From contig CACNCV010000001.1 of NCBI GenBank assembly GCA_902619105.1, forward strand, positions 332,706 through 396,705: a stretch of DNA of 64,000 bases, written 5' to 3'. This DNA is from an uncultured Pelagibacteraceae bacterium. GTDB lineage: Bacteria > Pseudomonadota > Alphaproteobacteria > Pelagibacterales > AG-422-B15. How positions within the stretch are numbered: the first letter of the stretch is position 1; each line of letters starts with the position of its first letter. The position numbers were made by a program, and so were the translations under genes. The notes below the pieces were generated by a model, which ran no database searches, was not told the origin of the DNA, and worked only from the letters and a program-made list of their open reading frames with translations. This document shows, one piece after another, positions 20,567-30,357 of the stretch.

Positions 20567-21336
20567 CTGCGAGCAATAAAAGAAGAGTTTCTAAAATTAC
20601 GCTTACCATAACGCAAAATTTTGCGATCTAAAGTTCTTATTCTGCCACCCGCAAATCTCAATATAGCATCTCCAGCCGCCGTATCCCATTCCATTGTAGT
20701 CCCAAACCGAGGGTATACATTTGCTATACCATGTGCGATGTAACATAACTTTATTGAACTTCCTGAACGGATTATTTTGTTAGCATTGAATCTCTGAAAA
20801 ATCATTTTTTTTGCCTTTTCTATTTCACTTTTAGCAAGTGAGTGAGATCTACTTAAAATAACAATATTTTTATTTCTTTTTTTAACTTTAATTTTTCTTA
20901 TATTTGAAAGCTGTCCTTTTTTACTTAATTTTGAGAAATAAGATTTTTTATCTTTTGTAAAATAAAGCTTATTTTTAGTAGGCATATAAATAATCCCAAA
21001 AACTGGTTTTTTATTTTCAATAAGCCCAATATTTACGGTAAATTCACCATTACCTTTTAAAAATTCTTTTGTCCCATCTAATGGGTCTACCAACCAAAAT
21101 TTTTTTGCAGCTTTACCTTTTTTAACTTGTTCTTCAGAAACAATAGAAACTTCAGGAAAATGAAGTTTTAAGCCCTTACAAATTATATTATTCGCCCTGA
21201 TATCTGCATTTGTTACAGGCGTATTATCAGACTTGTATTTTTTAGTTACCTTTTTCTTATAGATTTTGATGATTTCAATACCAGCAAGATGAACGATTTT
21301 AATTAATTCATCTAGTTTTTCAGGTGATATCTTCAT
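20563..21336 (-). CDS. cysQ: 3'(2'),5'-bisphosphate nucleotidase (CysQ family)
   Basis: VSEEQ, WLVDPLDGTKEFLKGNGEFTVNIGLI, MEWDTAAGDAILRFAGG. Confidence 0.92.
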   Translation of the reverse strand: MKISPEKLDELIKIVHLAGIEIIKIYKKKVTKKYKSDNTPVTNADIRANNIICKGLKLHFPEVSIVSEEQVKKGKAAKKFWLVDPLDGTKEFLKGNGEFTVNIGLIENKKPVFGIIYMPTKNKLYFTKDKKSYFSKLSKKGQLSNIRKIKVKKRNKNIVILSRSHSLAKSEIEKAKKMIFQRFNANKIIRSGSSIKLCYIAHGIANVYPRFGTTMEWDTAAGDAILRFAGGRIRTLDRKILRYGKRNFRNSSFIARS

Positions 21337-21410
21337 ATAAGGAGTAAAGCTTGTAAAATAGACAATAAGACAAATATATTATACATACCAGAGCAAAATT
21401 ATTAAATCTT

Positions 21411-22505
21411 ATGGAAAACAATTTGAACAGCATAAAGGGAAATAATCCTATTGTAGTAGCTATGTCAGGTGGTGTTGACTCTTCTGTAGCTGCTGCACTC
21501 ATGAATAAGGATTATGAAGATGTAATAGGTGTTACTCTAAGACTATATGATGAAAAAAAAGTAGCAAACTCTAAAACATGTTGTTCGGGTGCGGATATAA
21601 TGGATGCAAAAAAAATAGCTAACACCATAACTATACCTCATTACGTTTTTGACTATGAGGAAATTTTTAGAAAAAATGTTATTGAGCCTTTTATTAACGA
21701 GTATAAATCAGGGAGAACCCCCATACCTTGCATAAATTGCAATGAAAAAGTAAAATTTCTTGATTTACTGTCTTTTGCAAAAGAAATTAATGCGAAATCA
21801 TTAGTAACAGGTCACTATATAAAAAAAATAAAGATTGATAACGAGTGGCGATTGTATGTTCCGCAAGATAAAAACCGAGATCAGTCCTATTTTCTTTTTA
21901 CAATGAAAAAAGACGATCTGGATCTCATCGAATTTCCTCTGGGTGATTACAAAAAAGATGAGATTAGGGATTTGGCTTTAAAACTAAACTTACATGTGTT
22001 TGATAAAAGTGATAGTCAAGATATATGTTTTATACCTGATGGAGATTATAAAAAATTTATAAATAAGAATATTGAAAGTAATGAAGGTGAAGTTATAGAT
22101 TTAGATGGAAATGTACTTAATAAACATCAAGGTATTCAAAACTTCACAATAGGACAAAGAAGAGGTTTAGGAGTTTCACAGAATGAGCCGCTTTATGTAA
22201 AAAAAATTGATAAAGACAAAAACCGAGTCATCGTGGCAAATAAAGATAATGTTAGCTCCTCAATTATATATGTTGAAAATGTAAATCTAATTACGAAAAA
22301 TTTACCAAAAGATCTATATGTAAGAGTTAGATCAACTGGAAAATTATTAGATGCAAAAATAGAAATTAATAAGAAGAACGAAGCAAAAATTTCTCTCGCA
22401 ACACCCGAAACAGCTGTATCACCAGGTCAGGCCTGTGTTTTTTATTGTAAAGATGAAATAGGTACAAGACTTTTGGGAGGCGGTTGGATCCATTCGACAA
22501 ATTAG
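21411..22505 (+). CDS. mnmA: tRNA-specific 2-thiouridylase
   Basis: VVAMSGGVDSSVAAALM, TPIPCINCNEKVKF, KDQSYFLF-like RDQSYFLFTM, SQDICFIPDGDY, GQRRGLGV. Confidence 0.96.
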   Translation: MENNLNSIKGNNPIVVAMSGGVDSSVAAALMNKDYEDVIGVTLRLYDEKKVANSKTCCSGADIMDAKKIANTITIPHYVFDYEEIFRKNVIEPFINEYKSGRTPIPCINCNEKVKFLDLLSFAKEINAKSLVTGHYIKKIKIDNEWRLYVPQDKNRDQSYFLFTMKKDDLDLIEFPLGDYKKDEIRDLALKLNLHVFDKSDSQDICFIPDGDYKKFINKNIESNEGEVIDLDGNVLNKHQGIQNFTIGQRRGLGVSQNEPLYVKKIDKDKNRVIVANKDNVSSSIIYVENVNLITKNLPKDLYVRVRSTGKLLDAKIEINKKNEAKISLATPETAVSPGQACVFYCKDEIGTRLLGGGWIHSTN

Positions 22506-22532
22506 TAATATTGTTTATTATGGCTCATCTTT

Positions 22533-22609
22533 GGCGGGGTAGCTCAGTTGGTTAGAGCGGAGGAATCATAATCCTTAGGTCGGGGGTTCAAATCCCTCTC
22601 CCGCTACCA
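22533..22609 (+). tRNA. tRNA-Met (anticodon CAU), probably elongator
   Basis: Anticodon arm GAGGA-ATCATAA-TCCTT, GGGGGTTCAAATCCCTC, CCA. G1-U72 pair; Ile2 identity not formally excluded. Confidence 0.88.
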
Positions 22610-22630
22610 TAAATTTTTTCTTAAGTTTAC

Positions 22631-23785
22631 CTAGTTAGATGCATCAAGATATTCAATAATTTTTTTATCCCATGCATAGTTTTCAATAGCTCTTAACTTT
22701 CCATTTTCTCCCATACTTTCTCTCAGCTTTTTATTTTCAAGTAAGAGCAATATTTTTTCTGTAATCATTTTCTGATTACCAGACTCACAAATTATTCCTG
22801 TCTCATTGTCTAAAATTGCGTCGCTTACGCCACCGCTATCACTTCCGATAGATGCAACACCATGAAATGAAGCATCAATGTATGCCATGCCAAAACCTTC
22901 AACTGACTCTCCCACAGTTGTCGGTGTCATAACAAATAAATCAGATTGTTTTAGAATTAATGATTTTTCTGGTTCAGTTATCCATCCTAGAAACTTTACA
23001 TTATTCTCTAAATTCATTTCTTTAGTTGTTAGTTTAATATTTTCTAGATTCGGACCTTTACCTGCTATCAAATATAATACTTTTGGAAATTTTTCTCTAA
23101 TCTTAGGCAAGGCGTTTAAAATAAATATATGACCTTTTCTCTCTTCAACTCTAGCAAGAGTTGTTATCACAGGAGTGTTTTTACCAATAATATCGGACAC
23201 ATTTTTTTTATCTTCCTCCGTAATAAAATCATCGTATACATCTATGCCAGGATGTATGATTTTTATAAGATTGGTGTCTATTTTAAGAGAAGCTTGCATT
23301 AAATCCTTCGTGTAAGAGGAATTTGCCAAAATCTTATAGACATCTTTATAAGAATTTATAATTCTATTTTTTTTAAATCTCATTAAATCAAGCATTATAG
23401 TCCAATACTGTTTTGGAATTTCAGTACCATGAGCAAGTACCAAAACTTTTTTCCTGTATTTTTTTAAATACTCAATGCTTTTCCAAGAATCAGCGTATAT
23501 TGCGTTTACTTTTTTATTGCTGCATATTTTTTCTAAGTACTTTGCTTTAGCCAATCTTCTCAGAGGTTTCCACCCAGTGAATCTTTTAATTTTATATTTT
23601 TGTTTATGATCAGATTCATGAGTTTTGCCGTCAGCTAAAACGAGAACCTCAATGCCACGTTTTGCCATAGCTTCTGCCATTCCTGTCATTAGAGACTCAA
23701 TGCCTCCAATTTTTGGTGCAAAGCATTGAGTTGTGATAATTATCACTTGAATTTCTTTATTCTTTCCACTTAATCGAACATCCAA
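22631..23785 (-). CDS. glycosyltransferase family 4
   Basis: PKIGGIESLMTGMAEAMAKRG, IHPGID, EVEGFGMAYIDASFHGVASIGSDSGGVSD-type C-terminal motif. Confidence 0.88.
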   Translation of the reverse strand: MDVRLSGKNKEIQVIIITTQCFAPKIGGIESLMTGMAEAMAKRGIEVLVLADGKTHESDHKQKYKIKRFTGWKPLRRLAKAKYLEKICSNKKVNAIYADSWKSIEYLKKYRKKVLVLAHGTEIPKQYWTIMLDLMRFKKNRIINSYKDVYKILANSSYTKDLMQASLKIDTNLIKIIHPGIDVYDDFITEEDKKNVSDIIGKNTPVITTLARVEERKGHIFILNALPKIREKFPKVLYLIAGKGPNLENIKLTTKEMNLENNVKFLGWITEPEKSLILKQSDLFVMTPTTVGESVEGFGMAYIDASFHGVASIGSDSGGVSDAILDNETGIICESGNQKMITEKILLLLENKKLRESMGENGKLRAIENYAWDKKIIEYLDASN

Positions 23786-24317
23786 TACTTGGGATCTGGT
23801 CCTTTGGACCTGATCCTGTTTCTGAAACTTGTATCATTGCTTCTAAAAGTTCCTTTCTAGCATTTGGAATTATCTCCATTTTAGACTCTTCAAGCCTGCC
23901 TCTGTACTGAAGCTCATTATTTTGATTAAATCCAAAAAAATCAGGAGTGCACACAGCATTATATTTCCGTCCAATTATTTGCGTCTCATCATAGACGTAA
24001 GGAAATACAAAACTATTTTTCTCAGAAAATAATTTCATGTTATCAAACGAGTCTTCTTCACCATACTTTGGATCATTTACGTCATTAGACATTATTGCGA
24101 TTACACCAATACCTTTTTCTTTTAATAATTTTACATCTTCTACAATTCGATGTATTACTGATTTCACGTATGGACAATGATTGCATATGAACATCACCAG
24201 CGTTCCTTTAGGACCTTTAACATCTTGAAATGAATAGTATTTGTTATCGATGCCAATAAGATTAAATTCTGGAGCCTTCCATCCAAAATCACAAACCGGG
24301 GTTTCTAATGCAACCAT
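23757..24317 (-). CDS. thioredoxin-like redoxin family protein
   Basis: FNLIGIDNKYYSFQDVKGPKGTLVMFICNHCPYVKSV. Confidence 0.87.
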   Translation of the reverse strand: MVALETPVCDFGWKAPEFNLIGIDNKYYSFQDVKGPKGTLVMFICNHCPYVKSVIHRIVEDVKLLKEKGIGVIAIMSNDVNDPKYGEEDSFDNMKLFSEKNSFVFPYVYDETQIIGRKYNAVCTPDFFGFNQNNELQYRGRLEESKMEIIPNARKELLEAMIQVSETGSGPKDQIPSIGCSIKWKE

Positions 24318-24386
24318 AATTTACTTTCTATTGTCTAAATATCTAATTATCTTTACTATATTTCTTACTTAACTAAATAACAAGAT

Positions 24387-24917
24387 ATGATCTATTCACT
24401 CGGAGATAAAAAAATAAATCGAGATAATGGAGACTTCTGGGTTGCCCCAAGTGCTTCAGTGATAGGAGATATTACACTGAAAAAAAATGCAAGTGTATGG
24501 TTTGGAGCTGTTTTAAGGGGTGACAATGACCCAATAATTGTTGGTACAAATTCTAATATTCAAGATAATTCTGTTTGTCATACGGATGATGGAATGCCAT
24601 TAATTATAGGGGATAACGTCACAGTAGGTCATAAAGTGATCTTGCATAGCTGTTCAGTGGGCAATAATTCCCTAATAGGAATGGGCTCAACAGTTTTAAA
24701 TAAGGCAAAAATAGGTAATAATTGTTTAGTTGGCGCCAATACTCTAATAACTGAAGGAAAAGAATTTCCTGATAATAGCCTTATAGTTGGATCCCCTGGA
24801 AGTGTTAAAAGAGAATTGACAGATATGGAAAAAAAGATAATTGAACTTAGTGCTTTCCACTACGTTGAAAATATGAAAAAATTTAGAGATAATTTAAAAG
24901 AAGAAAATATTGAATGA
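24387..24917 (+). CDS. gamma-carbonic anhydrase family hexapeptide-repeat protein
   Basis: Left-handed beta-helix repeats; VWFGAVLRGD, CHTDDG, GDNVTVGHKVILHSC. Confidence 0.88.
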   Translation: MIYSLGDKKINRDNGDFWVAPSASVIGDITLKKNASVWFGAVLRGDNDPIIVGTNSNIQDNSVCHTDDGMPLIIGDNVTVGHKVILHSCSVGNNSLIGMGSTVLNKAKIGNNCLVGANTLITEGKEFPDNSLIVGSPGSVKRELTDMEKKIIELSAFHYVENMKKFRDNLKEENIE

Positions 24918-26575
24918 ATATGTTTGACTACATAATCGCTGGAGCAGGTTCAGCAGGTTGCGTTTTAGCAAATCGACTCTCTAAAGATCCTGGTACAAAG
25001 GTTCTTCTAATCGAAGCGGGTGGAACTACGTGGCATCCATTTGTTAAAATGCCAGCAGGTGTACTTGAGCTTATTTCTGGTGAAGGTGCCGGTAAATTTT
25101 ATAATTATGGTTATTGGACAGAGGGTCAACCACATTTAAATAATAGAAAACTTTTCTTTCCTCGAGGTAAAGGTTTGGGTGGCTCAAGCAATATTAATGG
25201 AATGCTTTACGTGAGAGGTCACTCACGTGATTATGATATATGGAGACAGCTTGGCAATGAAGGATGGTCTTATGAGGAAGTGTTGCCTTATTTTAAAAGA
25301 GCTGAAAAAAATGAAAATGGATCATCGGAGTTTCATGGAAGTGATGGAGAATTAAGTGTTCAAAACCCAGTGTTTACAAATAACCCTCTACATAGATGTT
25401 TTTTAAATGCCGGTAAAGAGGCAGGCTATAAATACATTGAAGACATCAATCAATACGATAATGAGGGTTTTGGACCATGTCCTCAAACGATTTCAAAAGG
25501 CTATAGAGCAAGTACAAGTTTTTCATTTTTAAATCCTATTAAAGACAGAAAAAATTTAACGATTGCAACTAATTCAACAACCAATAAACTTATATTTGAG
25601 GGTACAAAATGCGTTGGGCTTGAGTATTTAAAAGGAAAAGAAGTTATAAAAGCTTACGCTGAAAGGGAAGTAATTGTATGTGGAGGTGCTATTAACTCAC
25701 CTCAGATATTGCAACTTTCAGGAATAGGTAAAGGAGATTACATAAAAAAATGGGGATTGAAAGTTGTAGCCGACCTTCCGGGAGTTGGTGAAAACTTACA
25801 AGATCATTTAGATGTATTATCTCACTACGAGTGCACGCAGCCAGTAACGGAAGCAAAATATACAGCGGGTGGACTTGCAGTATTTAGGATGGCGGCCATC
25901 TTGGCTCAATGGATGATAACAAAAAAAGGCCCTGGAAATGATATCGGTTTGTCTGGTGTATCATTTTTAAAGACAGATGACACACTTGATCTTCCTGACA
26001 TACAAATGCATTTTGTTGGTTCACTTTTAAAAGATCATGGAAAAACAAGACCCGACTCTCATGCGTTTAGTAATCATGTTTGTCAGCTCAGACCTGAGAG
26101 TAGAGGCTATATTGCACTTAAATCATTGGATCCTTCGGTACCTCCAATTATACAACCAAACTATTTCGCAACTCAAAAAGATCGAGATACTCTTATTAAA
26201 GGTGTGAAAATGTCGCGAGAAATAGTGAACCAGTCTGCTTTTGATGAATACCGAGGTAAAGAAATTACTCCAGGTATTCATGTTCAAACAAATGAGGAAA
26301 TAGAGGAATTCATTAGAAACGCTGCTGAAACGATTTATCATCCAGTTGGCACTTGTAAAATGGGAAATGATGAATTTGCAGTTGTAGATGATAAATTAAG
26401 AGTAAGAGGTGTCGAAAATTTAAGAGTGGTTGATGCGTCTGTAATGCCAACTCTAATTGGTGGAAACACCAACGCACCTACAATTATGATAGCTGATAAA
26501 ATTTCTGATCATATTCTTGGCAATGAATTCCTTCCAGCACAGCATGTGAGCTACAAAGACAAAACCGCTGCATAA
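24914..26575 (+). CDS. GMC-family FAD-dependent oxidoreductase (choline/alcohol dehydrogenase-like)
   Basis: DYIIAGAGSAGCVLANRLS, GKGLGGSSNINGMLYVRG, YHPVGTCKMG, GGNTNAPTIMIADK. Confidence 0.9.
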   Translation: MNMFDYIIAGAGSAGCVLANRLSKDPGTKVLLIEAGGTTWHPFVKMPAGVLELISGEGAGKFYNYGYWTEGQPHLNNRKLFFPRGKGLGGSSNINGMLYVRGHSRDYDIWRQLGNEGWSYEEVLPYFKRAEKNENGSSEFHGSDGELSVQNPVFTNNPLHRCFLNAGKEAGYKYIEDINQYDNEGFGPCPQTISKGYRASTSFSFLNPIKDRKNLTIATNSTTNKLIFEGTKCVGLEYLKGKEVIKAYAEREVIVCGGAINSPQILQLSGIGKGDYIKKWGLKVVADLPGVGENLQDHLDVLSHYECTQPVTEAKYTAGGLAVFRMAAILAQWMITKKGPGNDIGLSGVSFLKTDDTLDLPDIQMHFVGSLLKDHGKTRPDSHAFSNHVCQLRPESRGYIALKSLDPSVPPIIQPNYFATQKDRDTLIKGVKMSREIVNQSAFDEYRGKEITPGIHVQTNEEIEEFIRNAAETIYHPVGTCKMGNDEFAVVDDKLRVRGVENLRVVDASVMPTLIGGNTNAPTIMIADKISDHILGNEFLPAQHVSYKDKTAA

Positions 26576-26577
26576 TT

Positions 26578-28755
26578 TTGAATAAATTATTATTTTCAAT
26601 TCTTGGAGTAGCCCTAGTTTTTGTCACAGCAGTGATAATAGTCAATCAATATAATACTAAAAATTTTGCACAAACTAGTTTTTTAGAAATAGAAAAAAAA
26701 TACTCTTACAAGATTAAACGAGACCAGTTTGGAGTGCCACATGTATATGGCGATACTGATAAAGATGCGGCATTCGGATTTGCTTATGCACAAGCAGAGG
26801 ATGATTTAAAACATGTAGAGATGATGATTAAAATGTCTCGTGGGGAGCTCTCAAATTTAAATTTTAATTCGAAAACATTTGCAGCTATTTATTCATTGAT
26901 TACTGGTGATGGTGACATAATGGAAAACTTAGATGCAATTGAAGGAGTAGAGTTAGATTTTTTATTTAAGTTTTTTAATGTTCATGAAACTGTTAATAAA
27001 AAAATTTCAGAAATTCCTGAGGAGACAATTAATTATATAAAAGGTTATGCAGATGGACTTAATTATTATGCTGCAAAAAATCCACACTTAGTTGATCAAT
27101 CTTTATATCCAGCTACTGCATATGATTTGGTTGCTGGTATGACATTTCGAATGCCGTTATTTTATGGCATTGATCATTCAATTGCTGAACTCATCAATTT
27201 AATGGATGATCAAGAAGAGAAAGTTGCAATGAACATGAATGCTCTATCCGATAATCCAATAGTCGCAAGCATAAATACTTACTTTAAACCATCAGGTTCA
27301 AACGCATTTGCTGTTTCCAAAAGTAGATCACAAGACAATGAGACAATGCTTGTCATTAATTCACACCAGCCATTAACGGGTCCAGTTGCTTGGTATGAAA
27401 TTCATATAAAAAGTGGGGAAGGTTTAAATATCATGGGTGGTACTTTTCCAGGATCCCCATTTGTGCATGTTGGCTTTAATGAAAATCTTGGGTGGGGAGC
27501 AACTGTGAATCAGCCAGATTTATCCGATATTTATGAATTAAAACTTAACCCAGAGAATAATGATCAGTATGAACTTGATGGTGCATGGGTTAATTTCACC
27601 GAAACGGATCAAGAATTTAGAGTTAAACTGTTTGGCCCTTTCAGTATTACATATCCTATACAAATGTATCATTCAGCACATGGGCCTGTTCTGAAAGATG
27701 ACAATAAAGCCTATGCCCTAAGGTTTGTAGGAATGAATGATGTCAATCACTCAACTGCTTGGCTCAAAATGAATAAATCAAAAAATATTGATGAATGGCT
27801 TGATGCCTTAAGAATGGAACAGCTAGCTAGTTTAAATTTAGTTTACGCCGATAAAGAAGATAATATCTTTTTTGTTCATAATGTTAAATCGCCAGTAAGA
27901 GACCCAAACTATAATTGGATGCAAGTGGTACCCGGAAATAAGAGTGATTTAATTTGGAATAAATTTCATCCTTTTGAAAGCGTGCCTCAGATCTTAAACC
28001 CTAGCTCTGGATATTTATTTAGTACTAATCAAAATCCTTTTTTTGTTACAGCTAAGGAAGATAACTTATCTTTATCTAACTTTAATCCAACAATGGGATT
28101 TCAAACACGAACAACGAATAGGGCATATAGAGCTTACGAACTTCTTGATCCTGATAAATCAATATCATTTGGTGAACTTGATAAATACAAACACGATAAT
28201 AAGTTTTCTTATAATTCAAGACAATACAAGTTTATGAAAGAAATTTTTAATCATGAATTTTCAGAAAATAAATTAAAAAATGCTCAAGAGTTTTTGAGAG
28301 ATTGGGATCTAGGAACTGACTCTGATAATTTACATGCTGCTTTTGGAGTTTGTATCTTGTCTCCTGAATGGTTGGCAGAAATAACAAGAAAGCCACGCCC
28401 AGATCCTATCGAAATCTTTATTAATTGTGTTGATGAGTTTGAGAAAAACTTTGGGACATTAAGCGTTAAATGGAGTGATGTTAATTTCTTGGAGAGAGGG
28501 TCAAACTTAGTGCACATTCAAGGAGGGCCTGATGTTTTAAGGGCAATTTACGCCCCTCGAAGCGATGATGGTATTCTCAAAGCTGTTGCTGGAGACGGCC
28601 TATATATCTATGTAAAATGGGATAAAAATAAAAAACAGGTGTCAAAAAGTATTCACCAATTTGGAAGCGCTACAATAAACATGGGTTCTCCGCACTACGA
28701 TGATCAAATTATTTTATTTGCGAGCGAAAAGCTTAAAGATACGTTCTTTAATTGA
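26578..28755 (+). CDS. penicillin acylase (amidase) family Ntn-hydrolase, TTG start
   Basis: N-terminal membrane/signal segment, FGVPHVYGDTDKDAAFGFAYAQAEDD, PSGSNAFAVS predicted autocleavage Ser, FNENLGWGAT. Confidence 0.88.
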   Translation: MNKLLFSILGVALVFVTAVIIVNQYNTKNFAQTSFLEIEKKYSYKIKRDQFGVPHVYGDTDKDAAFGFAYAQAEDDLKHVEMMIKMSRGELSNLNFNSKTFAAIYSLITGDGDIMENLDAIEGVELDFLFKFFNVHETVNKKISEIPEETINYIKGYADGLNYYAAKNPHLVDQSLYPATAYDLVAGMTFRMPLFYGIDHSIAELINLMDDQEEKVAMNMNALSDNPIVASINTYFKPSGSNAFAVSKSRSQDNETMLVINSHQPLTGPVAWYEIHIKSGEGLNIMGGTFPGSPFVHVGFNENLGWGATVNQPDLSDIYELKLNPENNDQYELDGAWVNFTETDQEFRVKLFGPFSITYPIQMYHSAHGPVLKDDNKAYALRFVGMNDVNHSTAWLKMNKSKNIDEWLDALRMEQLASLNLVYADKEDNIFFVHNVKSPVRDPNYNWMQVVPGNKSDLIWNKFHPFESVPQILNPSSGYLFSTNQNPFFVTAKEDNLSLSNFNPTMGFQTRTTNRAYRAYELLDPDKSISFGELDKYKHDNKFSYNSRQYKFMKEIFNHEFSENKLKNAQEFLRDWDLGTDSDNLHAAFGVCILSPEWLAEITRKPRPDPIEIFINCVDEFEKNFGTLSVKWSDVNFLERGSNLVHIQGGPDVLRAIYAPRSDDGILKAVAGDGLYIYVKWDKNKKQVSKSIHQFGSATINMGSPHYDDQIILFASEKLKDTFFN

Positions 28756-28791
28756 GCTTGTAGAATAAAAATAATTATATAAAATTTTCTC

Positions 28792-30357
28792 ATGTTATTG
28801 CATGAATATTTAGAAAATGGAGCGGAAAAAAATCCTAATTTTCCTTTCTCTGAATTTGAAGGAAATTCACTTTCTTATCAAGAAGCAAATTTATTAAGCA
28901 ATCAATTAGCAAATAAATTAGTTTATGAGGGTTTAGAAGTTGGAGATAGATTTGCATTTCTTGCAAAAAATTGCACTGAAATGGCAATTATGTATTACGC
29001 AGCATCAAAAGTTGGCGCTGTACCTGTTCCACTGAATTATCGTTTAGCGGACCAAGAGTGGGCATACATAATCAATGATTCTGAAGCCAAACTTATAATA
29101 GTCAAAGGTAATGAATATTCGGATAGAATAAATCAAATTGCATCAGAGTTAAAAAATGTAAAAAAATATATTTCTATATCGCTTGATAATAGTCTCGACA
29201 AATTTCAGGATTTTTACGATTGGCTTTCAGATAGTTCGAATGAAAAACCAACTTCAAAAACCCATGAAAATGATGACGTATATCAAATGTACACTAGTGG
29301 CACTACAGGCCATCCAAAAGGCGCAGTTCTTTTACAAAGAAATGTTGCTGCTAACATAAGACAGTATTTAAATAGTTTAACTTTACCAAGGCCTTCGAGA
29401 ACTCTTTTGGTGGCACCAATGTATCATGCTGCAGCGATGATTAATATGTGTGGATGCATTGCAATAGGTGGAACAATAGTTATTCAAGAGGATTTTATTC
29501 CGCAAGATGTAGTAGACTGTCTAGCAAATGAAAAAATTACGCATACAGTTTTAGTCCCTGCAATGATTCAAGCTTGCTTAGTATCAGTGCCAAATGTTGC
29601 GAGTAAAGAATATAATGATTTAGATCAGATACATTATGGAGCCTCGCCAATCGCTCCAGAAACTCTCAAAAAGGCAATGGATGTTTTTAAATGTAAATTT
29701 GGACAAGGTTTTGGAATGACAGAGACCGTCGCTGTTATTTGTCTAATGACTCCAGAAGAACATATTCGTGCGCTTAATGAAAAACCTGAACTATTAAAAT
29801 CATGCGGCAGACCTGCAATCGATACACAAGTTGAAATAAGAGATGAAAATGATAACCCTCTTCCCATTGGAGAAATAGGTCAGATCTGTGCTAAGGGACC
29901 TCAAATCATGAGAGGTTATTGGAATAAAAAAGAGGAAAGTGAGAAAGCGCTTAAAGGTGGGTGGATGCATACAGGTGATGCAGGTCGAATGGACGAAGAA
30001 GGATTTGTATTTATACAAGATAGAATAAAAGACATGATTGTGTCTGGAGGTGAGAACATTTACTCAACCGAAGTTGAAGCAGCTTTATTTGCACACCCTG
30101 ATGTTGTTGATGCCGCGGTTATTGGTGTTCCGGACGAAAAATATGGTGAGGTAGTTAAAGCTTGTATTGTGAAAAAGGAAGGTTCAAATGTAACTGAGGA
30201 TGATTTGATAAGCTTCTGTAAAGACAGAATTGCAAGTTATAAAAAACCCCAATCAGTAGATTTTATCGATGAAGTTCCAAGAAATGCTAGTGGAAAAGTT
30301 TTAAAAAAAGTATTGAGAGAACCGTATTGGAAGGATCAAGAAAGACAAGTAAGCTAA
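28792..30357 (+). CDS. long-chain fatty acid--CoA ligase / acyl-CoA synthetase
   Basis: YTSGTTGHPKGAVL, GFGMTET, HTGDAGRMDEEGFVFIQDRIKDMIVSGGENIYSTEVE, PRNASGKVLKK. Confidence 0.92.
   Translation: MLLHEYLENGAEKNPNFPFSEFEGNSLSYQEANLLSNQLANKLVYEGLEVGDRFAFLAKNCTEMAIMYYAASKVGAVPVPLNYRLADQEWAYIINDSEAKLIIVKGNEYSDRINQIASELKNVKKYISISLDNSLDKFQDFYDWLSDSSNEKPTSKTHENDDVYQMYTSGTTGHPKGAVLLQRNVAANIRQYLNSLTLPRPSRTLLVAPMYHAAAMINMCGCIAIGGTIVIQEDFIPQDVVDCLANEKITHTVLVPAMIQACLVSVPNVASKEYNDLDQIHYGASPIAPETLKKAMDVFKCKFGQGFGMTETVAVICLMTPEEHIRALNEKPELLKSCGRPAIDTQVEIRDENDNPLPIGEIGQICAKGPQIMRGYWNKKEESEKALKGGWMHTGDAGRMDEEGFVFIQDRIKDMIVSGGENIYSTEVEAALFAHPDVVDAAVIGVPDEKYGEVVKACIVKKEGSNVTEDDLISFCKDRIASYKKPQSVDFIDEVPRNASGKVLKKVLREPYWKDQERQVS

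Noticed and set aside
24387-24917. Gamma-carbonic anhydrase as a dedicated catabolic (PaaY-like) partner of the GMC gene
   Set aside because: ATGA coupling is real, but the family is widespread and the sequence alone does not distinguish CA from thioesterase-like roles.
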